This document shows positions 49,581-62,290 of a stretch of 64,000 bases of DNA, piece by piece. The translations under genes were made by a program, and so were the position numbers. The stretch spans positions 2,384,361 to 2,448,360 of the forward strand of contig QVOM02000072.1 of NCBI GenBank assembly GCA_003586115.2, given 5' to 3'. The notes beneath the pieces were generated by a model. The model saw only the letters and a program-made list of their open reading frames with translations. It made no database searches and was not told where the DNA came from. The DNA comes from Salvator merianae. Its lineage: Eukaryota; Chordata; Lepidosauria; Squamata; Teiidae. Position 1 is the stretch's first letter; each line of letters opens with the position of its first letter.

Positions 49581-50216
49581 GTTCTGTAACTATTAGGAAA
49601 TGACCTCAACATACCTTTCATGCAGTGACAGTCAAACCTAAGCCTAAAGCCCTTCTTCAGTTTTCAGATGATTGTACCACTCACCATACTAACACAGAAT
49701 TTGTATCAATACAGAATGCAGTGTTCAGGGCATTTTAGTTTGGAACAGAATTGAGTAAGAAAGGACATTAGAGAGGTGTAAGATTTATGTATAGTGTAGA
49801 CAAAGCAAATAAAGAGGAAAAAATCACTCCTGAAATACTAGGAACGGGTTACCAAATGAAAGTGAATCTTGGATGAATCTGGACAGATAAAAAGAAGTAT
49901 TTTTTCACACAATGCACAGATGAACCTTGGAATTTACTACAAGATGTAGTGCTGGTCAGCCACTTGGATGGCTACAAAAGAGCTTCAGGCAAATTCACGG
50001 AAGATGAGGCTATCAAAGGCTATTAGCCCTGATGACTATGAGACTGTCTCTGCCAAAGAAGACAGGTTCCGTCAGCAGGGCAAACTGTTATGCTTATGTC
50101 CTGCTCATAAGCCTCCATGCACAACAGATAATAGACTGCTAGACCATACAGGTTATTGTTCCAATCCAGCAGGGTACTTCTTACATAATTTGAGAACTTA
50201 ACAGAACTAAGAGTGA

Positions 50217-50396
50217 TTCTGCACTGGCCTGTACATCAGACCAGCAAGTGTACTAGAAGACTTCCTTCCCACACATTGGGGAGGGGGATCTAAGGGAAGC
50301 TCCTCCTGGGGTCTCCCTTAGTCCTCATCAATGTGTGGAAAGGAGGGTCCTAACATGCTTGCTTCTCTGGTATACTGGCCAGTAATCATCCTAAGA
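50217..50396. mobile_element. Short inverted-repeat element, TCTGCACTGGCC type
   Basis: Left TTCTGCACTGGCCTGTACAT and right GGTATACTGGCCAGTAATC, with long inverted interior arms (CCCACACATTGGGGAGG against TCAATGTGTGGAAAGGAGG, and TAAGGGAAGC against CTCCCTTAG). A related copy is at 13207-13333, which shares AAGGGAGGCTTGCTGG and ACACTGGCCAGTGTGGA. Confidence 0.6.
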
Positions 50397-50741
50397 TTTA
50401 CATAAATGAATCTAAGCACATAACTCCCTTAAACAGCTTTTAAATTCTCATGTTAGTGGAAGATTTTTAAAAAATCCTGATCTGGGAAAGACTTAGCTAG
50501 AAAAGTGAGACTGACTTAATGTTTCCTTTGGCCTTTTATTTATTGTACTCTCATATGTCCTGCCATTCCTTCCCATGTTTTATTTAAATCTAAACATATG
50601 TTCAGAGAAAAATATCTTGGGAAAATAGAACCTGAAATAAGAGACTCCTTTTTTTATGGTACCAAGGATAAAAATTCTAACAAAACAACCATAATCCTGC
50701 AAACCAATGCAAAAATGTATGAAGAAAGAGTATTTATTTAC

Positions 50742-51138
50742 CCATGAGCTGGATCCAGTGCTATTGCTCTTGGCTGATCAAGGTCTTGCCAAAAAAGAAC
50801 TTTCCTAGATGTTCCATTCAGATTAGCAACTTCTATTCTATTCGTTTCGGAGTCTGTCCAGTACAACTTTTTCCCAATCCAGTCACATGCCAGGCCATCC
50901 GGTGAAACTAGTCCTGAAACTATGACATTCTGCACCAGATTCCCAGTCTGGTTAAAAAAAGTCTGTTTGATGGCTTCTTCACTCACATCTGTCCAGTAAA
51001 TAACACCCTGCGAGTGCAGGAAGTCAACCGCGGCGGCATCTTCTAAGCCACTGACCACAACCGTCGACTCCATCTTCACTCCTCCGGCCTCGACCACTCT
51101 GACATCTCTCCGGTTAGCAAAAAGTAAGAGGGGAGAAG
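50742..51138 (-). CDS. LRP5: LRP5 exon 2 (start of YWTD beta-propeller 1)
   Basis: LRP5 is the single-pass membrane co-receptor that binds Wnt together with Frizzled. This exon encodes about residues 31-163, opening with the mature N-terminus ([11 protein letters not shown]) and the first blades of propeller 1. YWTD repeats appear as [13 protein letters not shown] and [13 protein letters not shown], followed by [18 protein letters not shown]. The acceptor is CCACAG|CT and the donor GG|GTAAATA, giving 397 nt and a 1/2 then 2/1 codon split as in human exon 2. The words [24 protein letters not shown] and [14 protein letters not shown] fit LRP5 and not its paralog LRP6. Positions equivalent to human Asp111 (SPDG) and Arg154 (QPRA), which lie on the Dkk1/sclerostin-binding face, are wild type. 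N-glycosylation sequons NQT and NGT are kept. The reading frame is unbroken. Confidence 0.98.
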
Positions 51139-51889
51139 CTGTGGAAGGGGGAATGAAAACCAGTAAGCGTTATTCTGAATTAGCCAAAGTTTCACTTTTT
51201 CATGCTTTCTTAATAAAACAGGGCAGCCTAAAACACTCTAAGACATCTGGGGACCTGGTATGCAGGTTAGGAATCTGGCATTTATCCATTATAAGGATTT
51301 TATCATGAAATGAAGCAAACATCCAATTCTTATGGATTTGACAGCATCTGGCAACACTCCTCCCCCCCAAAAAAAAATTCTAATCCCCATCCCCACAAAT
51401 CCTGTCTTCAAACACATGCCATCTTCATCATTCTAGGAACCCTAACCATTTTTTCCTTAGTTCAAACCAATTCCACAAAGAATTAAGAAAGACAAGTAAT
51501 TAACTATCAGGAAGCCACTTAGGACGAGTCAATAACTGATATGCTTCCGAATCTCCTCCAGAGTTAAGATATATGTCATCTCTTAAGAGCATAAAGTTAT
51601 TTTGCTCCATATGATCTCTCCCTGAAGAAGCCTTTGAAGCTTCATCTATTCAAAAGATGATACCAGCTCATGCTCAGCACAGCAACCCCTGCGATAGAGA
51701 ACTGCGTTCTTAAAAAATTCTTCCTCCTCCAGACTCTAATGCTGCGAGTTCTCAGTAAGTGCCTGACAAATCAGAACCAGTCCACTTAAGCAGAAGTAGA
51801 AAGTCAACTCTTCCATGACACAGTGGCTCCTTTTCCAGAAAACACCTAACTGAGAGTTTAAATTATGGGTTTTTTTAAATTGCTTTTAT

Positions 51890-52090
51890 GTTTGTTTTCA
51901 GGAATTATGTTGGATTATTTTATGCTTAAATCTGGTAGTCGCTCTGAGACCTTCAGGTGTTGAGATGGGATATACACCAAATAAAATAGATAGTAAATAA
52001 ATGTTATGCAAGCCTCCTTAAGGGAGAGCTATACAACTGACATCCCACCAACTGCTAATTGTCAGTAATAAATAAATAAATAAATAAATG
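51890..52090 (+). mobile_element. LINE 3' UTR with AAATAAAT tail
   Basis: GGTAGTCGCTCTGAGACCTT, GGGATATACACCAAATAAAA and then a second AATAAATAAATAAATAAATG run at 52067-52088. This follows the reptile L2/CR1-clade tail pattern. Confidence 0.6.
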
Positions 52091-53042
52091 ACAATCACTT
52101 GCACAACACAGTCCTGTGTCCATGCAAGGAAACCATGATTTGCTTCCTGGGTGTAACCAAAACCACACTATGGAAGAAACTCCTTATACAAGGGACAATT
52201 GTACTCACTAGCAGTGTCATTTTTTTTCTTTAGCAGCACTGCAGGTGTCTAGCCAGTCTGTCCAAAGCTCCAAGCTTTCTTCTATTGCATCAAGTGATTG
52301 GCCCATCAGTATTTGCTTAAGCCACCCTTTACAACTTCATACCCTTCAGCGATTTTCATCTATTACTTCTATTGTGAGTACATTGGGGACCTACGAGAGC
52401 TGTAGCTTAAAGCAATTTGGAGGGGACATCATACTTGTAAAACAGTCTACAATGATTTGCAGTGCCTCTCCTTATTTCAGCTACGGTTCTTGATCTGCTT
52501 TACCTGGACACACCATCAATGAACCCTCTGAATGCAGAACTGCAGCCCACCTCTAACTGAACCTATGTTAGTTACTTTGAAATTATTTTATGCATGCTAA
52601 CCTTTGCAAAACAATTTAGTAGGACTTATCTGGAGGTGGATGGCAGGGGCACATGCTAGTTTCTAGTGAATTACTGTAATAGGTTATAAAATGTCAACAA
52701 CCCTTCTTAAAAGTGCTTGTTTTATTATATGTTATAGTCTGCCCTGGGAGCTCCAGGTGAAGGGCATATAAAGTTAATTATCAGCTCTTGGCTCCTGGGT
52801 TGTACACAATTTTTTTTTATTTTTTTTTAGAAAACTGAGCTCCTGTATCACACAAACACATTTAATAAATTTTAAAAAGCAGCTTACAGTGCAACTCTTT
52901 CTTCCTCATGCTAGTATGGGCAGATAGGTGAGGGTTAAGATACAAAACGCTCCTAACTTAAATCTCTAGCTACTAACTTTTCACCTGTAGCCATTGCACT
53001 GTATCCTCAAACATTTACTAAGCATTGTTTAACCAGTAACTT

Positions 53043-53203
53043 GGGCCGTTTCTGCACTCGCCTTGCTTGGAATAGTTTAACTATTCTGCTTCAGCCTGTT
53101 CCAGACCAAGCACAGCAGGTTCTGTTGGCATCGTGAGAGAAGGGACACTGTCCCTCCTGGACCAACAATGCCAGCAATGCGGAGGTGCCGTGGAAACAGC
53201 CTT
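53043..53203. mobile_element. 161-bp MITE with GGCCGTTTCTGCAC-type ends
   Basis: Left end GGCCGTTTCTGCACTCGCC and right end GTGCCGTGGAAACAGCC are imperfect inverted repeats. The interior has inverted words (AGGGACACTGTCCCTCC is itself a palindrome). It is probably a short relative of the main family. Confidence 0.65.
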
Positions 53204-53657
53204 AGTGCCAAGTTTTAGATAGCGGATGAAGGACAACTCTTTGTTTAGGTCTTGCCCTCAAGAGGCAGTCTATCCTCCTCTTCTTGGCGATACACCATGA
53301 CTTGCAATTTTCAATTGGTTTTAACTCTGTTTGGATGTGTTTTTAAATTGCTGTAATCCATATCTTGAGGCCTAAGGCTTAGGGTATACAGCAGAATATA
53401 ACCGGAAGCAAACAAACACTCCTATTTACAAAGAGAAAGATATACTCAAATGCATACATTCAATGCTGAACTCCCCTAGAATCATTGCTTCTAACTGCTT
53501 TTGCTTTTATGTTAAGGAAAAATTGAAAAATTAATTTTATTACAACCATACAAAACACACAATCCTACATAGATCAAGGGTTTATGATTATTATTATTAT
53601 TAAGTTGAAGATTAAAGGAGAAAAATGATTTTACTTCATAGTCATCTTAAATGGATA

Positions 53658-54215
53658 TCTATATAAATAAAAATGTAAATGTTTGTTTGTTCAAAATCTC
53701 TAATCTCCGAAAGTGCTTCACCGATTGCTTTGAAATTTTGACACAACGTTGCATTCGAATACGCGTGTGTTTTTATATACCTATATTATATAGATGTCAC
53801 ACCTGTGACAGGTAAAAACAGGGTTTTTTTGAAAAACAGTGCCATCTGTTGGACGTAAAAGCAACACACGCTATACTAAATATTTTACGATTCCATTTCA
53901 ATGTTTCCGATTTACAATCCATTTACGATTTCCAAATGTACAATTTTACGATTCCATTGCAGCTCAGGGCCAATCTTTAGAATTGTGTGGTTTAGATCTA
54001 GACATGCATTGCTTCTCACATGGACAATTATATGTTGCATGTTCTAGAGTCGGCAAACCAGACAATCTCTATATCTGCACAGACAATGGAACAACAAAAA
54101 ATATTGTATACCCACAAGCATTGTGAAATTAAACATATTCAAAACGGGCGCTTTTCTTCTTTCTTTTCCATTTAACCAGACTGAGCCACAGCAATGCGTG
54201 GCCGGGTACAGCTAG
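53658..54215 (+). mobile_element. Helitron, 558 bp, nonautonomous with helicase C-terminus
   Basis: The 5' end is A|TCTATATAAATAAAAATG and the 3' end GGCCGGGTACAGCTAG|T. That satisfies the Helitron rules (5' TC, 3' CTAG, insertion between A and T, no target duplication). A hairpin, GCCAC-AGCAATGC-GTGGC, lies 12 bases before the 3' end. The frame ending at 54126 encodes the last helicase segment: AQGQSLELCGLDLDMHCFSH, GQLYVACSRVGKPDNLYI and NIVYPQAL, with a natural stop. SQGQT...SHGQLYVA.SR.. is motif VI of the Pif1-like Helitron helicase. The Rep/HUH domain and most of the helicase are deleted. Confidence 0.93.
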
Positions 54216-54398
54216 TAGTATATAATTTTACATCAGTATGTAATATAACCAGTTCTAATTTAATATCATCAATCACTAATTTTCATTACATTTATATTTA
54301 TTTCTTAACAAGGCACTTTTATAACTTTCAATTGTTTCCTCTCTTGTCCCCCTCAAGAATTCTCCCCATGCTTAAGGTATTAAAAAAAAAATGGCCTG

Positions 54399-54789
54399 GA
54401 GCCTTTTTACACTTACCTATTAGAGCACTTCTAACTGCTTGCAGGCCAGGCTTGTATGCACTGCTCTGCAGCCATAGCTGCCCTGGAGAACCGCTCTCCA
54501 AAGTGATCCAGCTGTAGACAGCTGAAAAGCAGTCCACAGCCTATCCAGGAACAGCTGGATTGCTCCTGAGGAGGTGGATACACCCCACTTCCAGGTGTGG
54601 CACAGCAAAGGGGTGTGGGCTGTGCATCTGCAGCTGTGCAGTCATTTGCAGCATCTGGATCACCATGGCAATGTCCAGCCACTCACCGGATGCTGGTTCA
54701 AATGCTGCCAACCCAGGCTGGCCATTCACACTGCGAATGCAGCTGGCCTGATGTGGGACCATTACAGAGCTTGTAGCGTGAATGACCCC
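54399..54789. mobile_element. Nonautonomous DNA element, GGAGCCTTTTTACACTTACC left end
   Basis: Left end GAGCCTTTTTACACTTACCT and the reverse complement of the right end, TGGGGTCATTCACGCTACAA, are weak inverted repeats. The interior has CCATGGCAATGTCCAGCC and CATCTGCAGCTGTGCAG. Overlapping frames on both strands are incidental to the repeat. Confidence 0.5.
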
Positions 54790-57276
54790 ATGCACCACAA
54801 CCTCAACATGTTGTGTTTAAGGTAATTTTTAAACAAATATATTTTGAAAGGAATGTTATTAATACTATGTATTTGCTTGATCACATTCCAAACCACACTC
54901 CAAGATTTTCCTGCTTTCAGAAATGGAGAAATATGCACGCTTCTCAAAAATCCAACATGCACCTTTATCCCTCCTGCTTCATTTAAATTCCAAGGTATTC
55001 AGTACTACTCATTCAGCATCTTGAATCCATTGACCACGATCTACAATATGTTATTCAATCATCAAAACACTAAGAATATATACTGAAATAGAGGCAAAGG
55101 ATGAAACCCAAAATATCAAGGAAGGATGGAATTCTCTTTTACAAAAAGGCTCAACCTTTTTAATAGCAGTAATAGTTACATATATGTAACTATTAGCATG
55201 GGCTTCTCTATTGAGATAGCTAAATAAAGACAAGTCACCAGCATTAGATTCTTTCATACAAATCAAAGCATTTAACACAAATGGAATTAACTAAATGGAA
55301 TATCTATAATCCAGAAGAGGGCACTAACCACCACAAGCAGCAAGAATTCACCCAGAATCTGCCCAGTTCAGCATCTTTCTAATGTAATTTAACACAGAAG
55401 TGCTCTCTGCCAAATTATTTGTCACTTCAAGCCCTCTGCAGCAATTTCACAAGTTCTAGCAACAGCTGCTGGATGTCTTTACTAATCAATTGTTGGCTCT
55501 CCAACAAGAGGTTCCTAGTTCCAGCTGATATTTCAGACTCCTAAAATGCACAGAGTTGTAATCCAAAATCTTGTCAGTCAGCTTTAAGAAGAGCAGCAGA
55601 GCAAGTCGACCAGCAATGACAGATGTATTCATGCAAAGCCTTCATTCCAGAATCTGACATACCGCATTTTCAAATATGATTCCCTTCAATCTTATTTCAT
55701 GGAAGTTTTTTAGGTTGTATCTCTACATTATCTTAATGTAAGAACACATTTAACTACAATGTTCATGACTTTTCCTTTTTCAGAATATCTTAGTACAGAA
55801 TAAAATCAAATTTTATAGCATAAAAAGTTCCAAGACCCACTTATTACAATTTTTAAGCCATTATATAACTACATGGCTATTGTTCTTAAGAATGGCCCCC
55901 ACTCTTTAGAAAATACAAGACTATGGATTAACTGCATTAATAATTATCTTTTTTAAAATCTTCCCAGAACATTCTAGCTATGTTCATGTGGTAAAATTAA
56001 TTAATTAGATAAGTAAATAAGTAAATGATGTGTACTACACAGAATGACATGCAAAAAAAAAATGCAATTTGCTTCACAAGGAAGTGATGTCTGGTACATG
56101 CCATCTGAACTGACAAGGATTCGGGTCATATTCTTTAAAGGAGAACAGGGAGTAATCTACAGTGTGGTTTTCAAAATCATCTTTTCCTATAGCGATTCTA
56201 AATTAAAAAACACACCAATCTGACTGCAGAGCAAAATTCATAAGCATTAGCAATTGTTCCCTTACACACTTAGGTGAAAATGAAGCCTTTGGCACAACAT
56301 CTGTATAAAGATGTTTATCAACCTCTATAGTATTCCATGGTAGTGAAGTGCCTAAAAATATGAAAACACCATACACAATCATTGCACAAGGATCTTTTAA
56401 TTAAAGAGGTATTTCAAATTCCACAACCGTGTGAAGCAAATCCACATGGTCTCAAGTGAAAATAAGAGGAATTTTTTTTTATTGGAAACACAAGATAATG
56501 AACAACCAACACGTACAGAGTCAATAGGTCAAGCCACCATAAATGCTTGCAATTATGCGACAAGCTCCTATAACAAGGAAAACGTGTATCACCACATAGT
56601 ATGTAACTAGTAGTCCTGTATTATGCAATGAAATGGTCAAATAAAACCCTAATTACACAATCAGAGCTCATGCAGTAATAGGTGAAAGAGCAGTGTACCA
56701 TCCAGAGAAAAAAATTCAAATAACAAATAGTAACAAAAAACCACATACACAGAAATTTTTGTAAAGAGAAGAAATGAAGGAGTAAAAAGGCAGAAGAACA
56801 AAATAGGCTAGAAGCATGGGCTGAAACTGCCTAGGTGACAGGACCACAAAAGAACCATTTCAAGCACTGAAAAGACCAATGTTTTATGAAAAAGAAGGGA
56901 GAGAAGATTTCTGAGTAATGTGTCAGAATCATCATCCTAGGTCCAGAGCCAGGAACAAGGCAGAGTATAATTTCAGCATGTTCTTTAACTTTGTGATAAC
57001 AAAATACAAAAACTATAGGGAAGTATCTAGCATACGTAGCATCTCAGTTCAGCTGCATTTTTCATACTCCCAACATCAAGCATAACACAGCTCAAGATTC
57101 TCATAACAACCTATGTTCCCAAGTCTGACCAAGAAATCAAGCTAACCACCAACTCGATGAAACATTGGGTCTGTCAGAAAAGCAAGCAGGCATGGCTGTG
57201 AGTGTGAAACAGACAAAGATGGCAGCATAGTGGACATGATGTGGACAGTAATGGGACTCAGAAGATCAGATTCAAA

Positions 57277-57760
57277 GGGCCTTTCTGCACTTATCTTGCT
57301 GTGACCTGGCCCCGTGGGGCTGGGCCACATGAGGCCCTCTGGCCCAGAGTGCGGCAAGGCTCAGTCTAGAATAGCTCTCTATACGTGTTGACCCTGTTCC
57401 AGCCCATCCCAAACCAGCCCCAAAGCTTGCATGACAGTCAGAGCTGGCTTCCCAGGGCTCTGATGGCTAGGAATGAAAGTTCCTGGCCTAAGAGCCCCCA
57501 GGAGCCCCATTTCAGAGCTGTGCTTTGGTGTGCCGTCAAAATGGGTCCCGCAGTAGTTTGGAAAACAGAGTCATGCCTTCTGCATGCCTCCATGTTCTGG
57601 ATTGCCCTCGCTGGCACACTGGTGGACCTGTTTGATTAGTTCTACCAGTAAGCCACCACCAAGCCTCCTGATCTGGATTATGCTCCATCCAGTGCAGACT
57701 CAGTGAAATAGTGGTGGGCAGGGCCTCTCTAACGTGCAGACCAAAGAGGTCCTGAAAAGG
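57277..57760 (+). mobile_element. Harbinger-like MITE, long copy 12
   Basis: Left end GGGCCTTTCTGCACTTATC. The interior has CCAGCCCCAAAGCTTGCATG, CAAAATGGGTCCCGCAG and TATGCTCCATCCAGTGCAGA. The right end falls in diverged sequence. Confidence 0.8.
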
Positions 57761-58510
57761 ACTTCAAGGGATCATAACCCACCATTGGTTCTAAACTGTT
57801 ACTTCCTCACAAGAGTGACACAGGCCAGGCCACTGGCTTCAGTCCCCTGAATGTTATAAGCTGAGCTCAGTTTTAGTCACATTACCAGTCAGCAAGGAAA
57901 TGGCTGTGGCACTTGAATGAGGGTAGCCTCTAATCTATGTAGTCTGAAAATACTGCTGAACAAGACAGCCTTCTTCCAGCCACAACAGCTGAACAGTGAA
58001 ATATCCATCACCTCTAACCTGGTAAAAAAATGGAAGAGAAAGAAAAAAGATGTCTGTGGCACAATACTTCTCCTGGCCAAATGCATTGACCTTCCTCTGG
58101 GCTCTTGGCATCCAAGCCCTCATTGGGCACCAGTTCATACAGGCTAACTTAGCATCAAATATAGTGAGGACAAATGTACGGCCTTGTGGTAAGATATGGT
58201 TCAACACAAAAAGGGTTTTGTTTGTTTTCCTGTTGTTGTTGCAGTCAGTATTTAATAACCCCTTCCCACTGGGAGCCTCTTGAGGGCAAACTGCCTTGGC
58301 ACTGTCAACAATTGTTTCAAGGAACAGGCAGTCTGACACTTGCAGAGGGTCAGCCATGCTGGAGATGTTCTCAGTAGCTTAGGGCTATACTAAAGCCACC
58401 CACAAGAAGGCAAGTACTAGTCGCCTGGCTATTCCTTACCGCTCAGGCAACCTATAGATGCTAGTAGCTATTTTGGTTCTATAGACTGGGCTGGGTCCAG
58501 CTCAAACTAT

Positions 58511-58690
58511 GGGCCTTTCTGCACTGGGGCGTATTCTGGATTATATGCCGGAATAGGGATCTGCCATTCCCATGCTAGTGCAGACTACAGCAGGCCTTGG
58601 TCAAAGCTTGCTATAGTCTGCAGCAGCATGTAAATGGCAAGTCTCTATTCCAGGATATAATCCCGAATAAAGTCCAGTGCAGAAAGGGCC
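58511..58690. mobile_element. 180-bp foldback MITE with TAT duplication
   Basis: The two halves are almost full reverse complements, from GGGCCTTTCTGCACTGG and AAAGTCCAGTGCAGAAAGGG inward to GACTACAGCAGGCCTTGG and CTTGCTATAGTCTGCAGC. TAT flanks both sides (58508-58510 and 58691-58693). It shares terminal sequence with the long MITE family, so the same transposase could act on both. Confidence 0.9.
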
Positions 58691-59397
58691 TATGGTTCTC
58701 CAGATGTACCAGAACAACTCCTGCCAGCATTCCACAATTCCTGGACTGGCACATGGCTGGAAGTAGAAAGCTGGGAGTTGCTCAGGAGATTTGGAGGACC
58801 ACAGTTTGACAGCCACTGGTCTAGTTCAAGCAGAAATCCTCTTTGCTCATAAGCTGACCCCTAAAAAGGAATATTTACATGCTGCCATGCAGGGCACTCC
58901 GCTAGGAGACAAATCACCCCCAAGAGATAGCCTTCTAAGCCTGGTCTCTCTTTGAGTGGGTCCTTAGTGTACCTCGCTGTAACCTTTGGATTTAATGTGT
59001 CTAGATGGGTTTCTAGTTTCAGTTTTGATAATGTGATCCAGTTACAAATAAAGACAAAGGTCTTCTTGCCCAAACAGACCATATCGCCTTCCCTCATGTG
59101 TTCTGCCCTCCCAAGGCAACGGATGCTTGATTAGCTGTTCATTTAGTTCCAGTTAGTTACCATTTAGTTCCAATTGTTTAGGCTACTGATCTGCATCATC
59201 TGATGCTGGTTGATACAACTCCTCAAGAACTGTTCTCATGGTGTAAGCGGGTTTGCTGCTGGGTTTGGGTAGCAGTCATCTCTGGTGGGGGAAAGAGGGC
59301 AAAACCCAGACGTTTTGTTTCAAGCTTTCTCTCTCTCCTCTCTTTAGGGCTAGACTGTTACAACCTTCTGAGTACACTAAAAAGCATCTCAGTGTAA

Positions 59398-59913
59398 AGG
59401 CCTTTCTGCATTTACCTTGCCATGATCCAGCCCAGTGAGGCCTTCTGGTCCAGATGATGGCAAGGTGTGTTCTGCAACAGTGCCATCTGGACAGCAGTGC
59501 TGTTCCAGAGCAGCCCCTGCACCAGCCCTAAAGCTCGCATGAGCTTTGGAGCCAGCCTCTGAGGGGTCTGGCTCTGACAGCTAGAAACCCTTGGGGAACC
59601 TCTTTCAGCAGTGCAATAAGGTACACCACTGAAATGGGTTCCTCTGTAATCAGAACACAGGAGTGTGCACCTTCTGCATGCCTCTGTGTTTTGGATTTGG
59701 TCCTGCTAGTACACCAATAGGCCTCAATGTTGAGGTCTATCGGTGATCCAGATCAGGGACCTCTTAATCTGGATTACGCTCCATCCTGTGCAGACAGAAG
59801 GTAATACTGGTGGGAGGCGTTTCTCTGATCCACACTAGAATGAAGACAGATGAGGCCTTGAGGAGGACCACAATGGATCCTGTTCTGGATTACAGGTAAG
59901 TACAGAAAGGCCC
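59398..59913 (+). mobile_element. Harbinger-like MITE, long copy 13, full length with TAA duplication
   Basis: Left end AGGCCTTTCTGCATTTACC and right end GGTAAGTACAGAAAGGCCC, flanked on both sides by TAA (59395-59397 and 59914-59916). At 516 bp it is the best reference copy. Interior words are CCCTAAAGCTCGCATGAGC, CACTGAAATGGGTTCCTCTG and ACGCTCCATCCTGTGCAGAC. It is non-coding. Confidence 0.88.
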
Positions 59914-60779
59914 TAAGACTTAGAAGAAGCCAGAAGGAGATGAATGAGTAGTTTAGTTTGGGAGAAAAAAAGTCATTTTTACTTACCAGATTTAAAAAAA
60001 TCTAATACAGGAAAATTCATCAAATTAAGAAAAAGGCAACTTGAGGGCTCAGTAGAACACTGTGGACAGTACCAAAAGATCTAAACACTTTAGCAACACT
60101 AAAAAGTGAGTAGCCTGGGGTCTGGATGCAGCCGTCATAGCTACACTTCCACATTAAAGATTATGCAATTCAGAAAGTAGTGTCAAAGAGGTATATGATG
60201 ACTGACTGGAATGCTGTCCCTCCTACACATTTTCAGATCTCAACCCAAGAGCTAGTAAGAAAGCTTTCAAAGTTTCTGCAATGCTAGACAGCAGGGATTT
60301 CTTTTCTCGGAACAGTCATCAGGATGTGTATCTCTCATCAACAATGTGCAAGGTATCCCAAACGAGTAACGGGGCATCAAGCAAAACTATAAAAGAGGAA
60401 TGAGGCCCCTGGAAATATACGCTAGGCTGATTTTGAAACAGTCCTATGTAAGTGTGTTCCATACTGGTTGCTGTCATAACAACCTACAATAGATATGCTT
60501 CTCAAATATTTCAGTCCTAATGGATGGCTCCTAACATTATCAAATATGGCATATATTTGTGTTCATCTCAAAGAGAATGCCAGCAGTAGATGCAGATAAC
60601 CACAGTCCAGCGCATGCATCTCTCTCTGTACTGGAACTCCCCCATTTTTCCCCGTGTCTTACCTTCCTACCAGCTGTGTGATTCTTCCAAGTGAAATTAA
60701 GTATGCTTCACCTTGGCATTCTGGAGTGAAGGAGCATAGGTCATCCCAGCAGGCCAAACACACAGGCATGTGCAGCTCC

Positions 60780-61137
60780 ATTTCCTAGAAAGCCTCAAAC
60801 AAAACCAATTGCATTTGAGGCCTCCAGGAAGTGGAGCAATGCATGGCTTGCTGGACAATCCATGGTCCTCCACTCTGGGAGACCTAGGCCAAGCTGAAGC
60901 ACACCACCCAGCATTTAGAAGAACTTTGCAGCCAGCAGTAGCAACCTGCCAACAGGCTGCAAGTGCAAGGGGAGAAAGGGAAAATTAAGCCAAATGAACC
61001 ATTCACTTTAAACTCCCTGGTTCAGCTCGCTATTGAACTGAATTCCAAAATTTAAGCAGGTTTCAAATCAACAATGAGCCACTTGAACCTGGAATTTAGC
61101 AAAAAAAAACCCAAAAGCATGGTTTGGCGCACCCCTA
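60780..61137 (-). mobile_element. hAT-like nonautonomous element, copy B
   Basis: Its right end GGTTTGGCGCACCCCTACT is the reverse complement of AGTAGGGGTGCGCCAAACC, matching the TAGGGATGTGCCAAAC start of copy A at 44665. Interior GCATGGCTTGCTGGACAATC and ATGGTCCTCCACTCTGGGAG match copy A reversed. Confidence 0.6.
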
Positions 61138-61849
61138 CTATCAATTCATGTCCACTTCTATTCCAGCGAGGGATGGAAGAAAAATTATTTGCTTCTGTAT
61201 TGGCAGGCAACTGGATTGGATAACTTTTAAAGATGTCTTCCAACTCTAAAAATGTTATGTGCTATAGGAGAAGAGTTTTAGTTGCATGCAACATATATTG
61301 TACATTTGGTGGGGGTTTTTTAATGACTAAGAATTTACAGAATGTTCTGTAGCACAGCCCTAAAGATTACTATATCATCTTAAACCTGCACAACTGCATG
61401 AAAGTTCTCTCACATGTTCCCAAGGGATAAATACTTTTGGAAAGCCTTGACACAGGCTGGACTGTTTCAAGGCTCGTACCCATCCCCAAGTCTTCAAGCT
61501 CACTGTACATCCTCTGGCATGAAATGGAAAGGCTGTGGTCTTTCCTATATAAAACTAGGTATAGTCCTCTCTCCTACAATACAACCTCGTCAGTGTATTT
61601 TCCCTCAAACACAGCTGTTAAGCTTGACTTCCCTTGTATAATGTGAATCTGCAATATACAAGATCATGTTGTTGTTGGCTATGGAAGCTGGCAGTTCAGG
61701 GAACTGGTAACCGCAATAGTTCTCCAACACAATTTGTATAATGCAATGTTCTCTGGGAACAGAACCATTGTATTGCAGGAGAATTGGCAATATTATGCAC
61801 TGAAAATCATCAAAGATACAAGCCCATATCTAGTATGGTAGAGATGTCC

Positions 61850-62014
61850 TGAAGCTGAGCTTGACTCATGGTTACTACCCAGAGACATCTATGTAGTCTG
61901 CCTGGCCAAAGAGCAGAAGTGCTTTGACATCTGCTTCTTAAAGAGAGGTGCCAGAAACTGACTTAACGCATGCAAGGCAAATGGTCTGCCACTAAGCTAA
62001 AACCACTCTCAGCC
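61850..62014 (-). repeat. Old tRNA-derived SINE
   Basis: On the minus strand the head reads GAGAGTGGTTTTAGCTTAGT then GGCAGACCATTTGCCTTGCA, an A-box-like tRNA region. The body is diverged, and CATCTATGTAGTCTGCC and AAGTGCTTTGACATC remain. No clean B box is left. Confidence 0.5.
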
Positions 62015-62290
62015 CAGACTTATTAACTGCCTATTTATAAGCAGAATTATACCGATATTTGTATGGAAAGCTATTGTTTGCGAAAGGAAGTGGTATGAGG
62101 CAATTTTTACAATACACGAAATTGGCAATTTCTCATGGAATACGTTTTCATCACCTGACCAAATAAGCACAAATTACTCCAAGGTTGTTAGATTTTAAAC
62201 CACTTCGAGAGTAATTAATTAATTAATATGGGTAACCCTCCAACAGAAAAGAGCCTTAAAACCTGGAGTGGCCATCCACTGTAGTTACAT

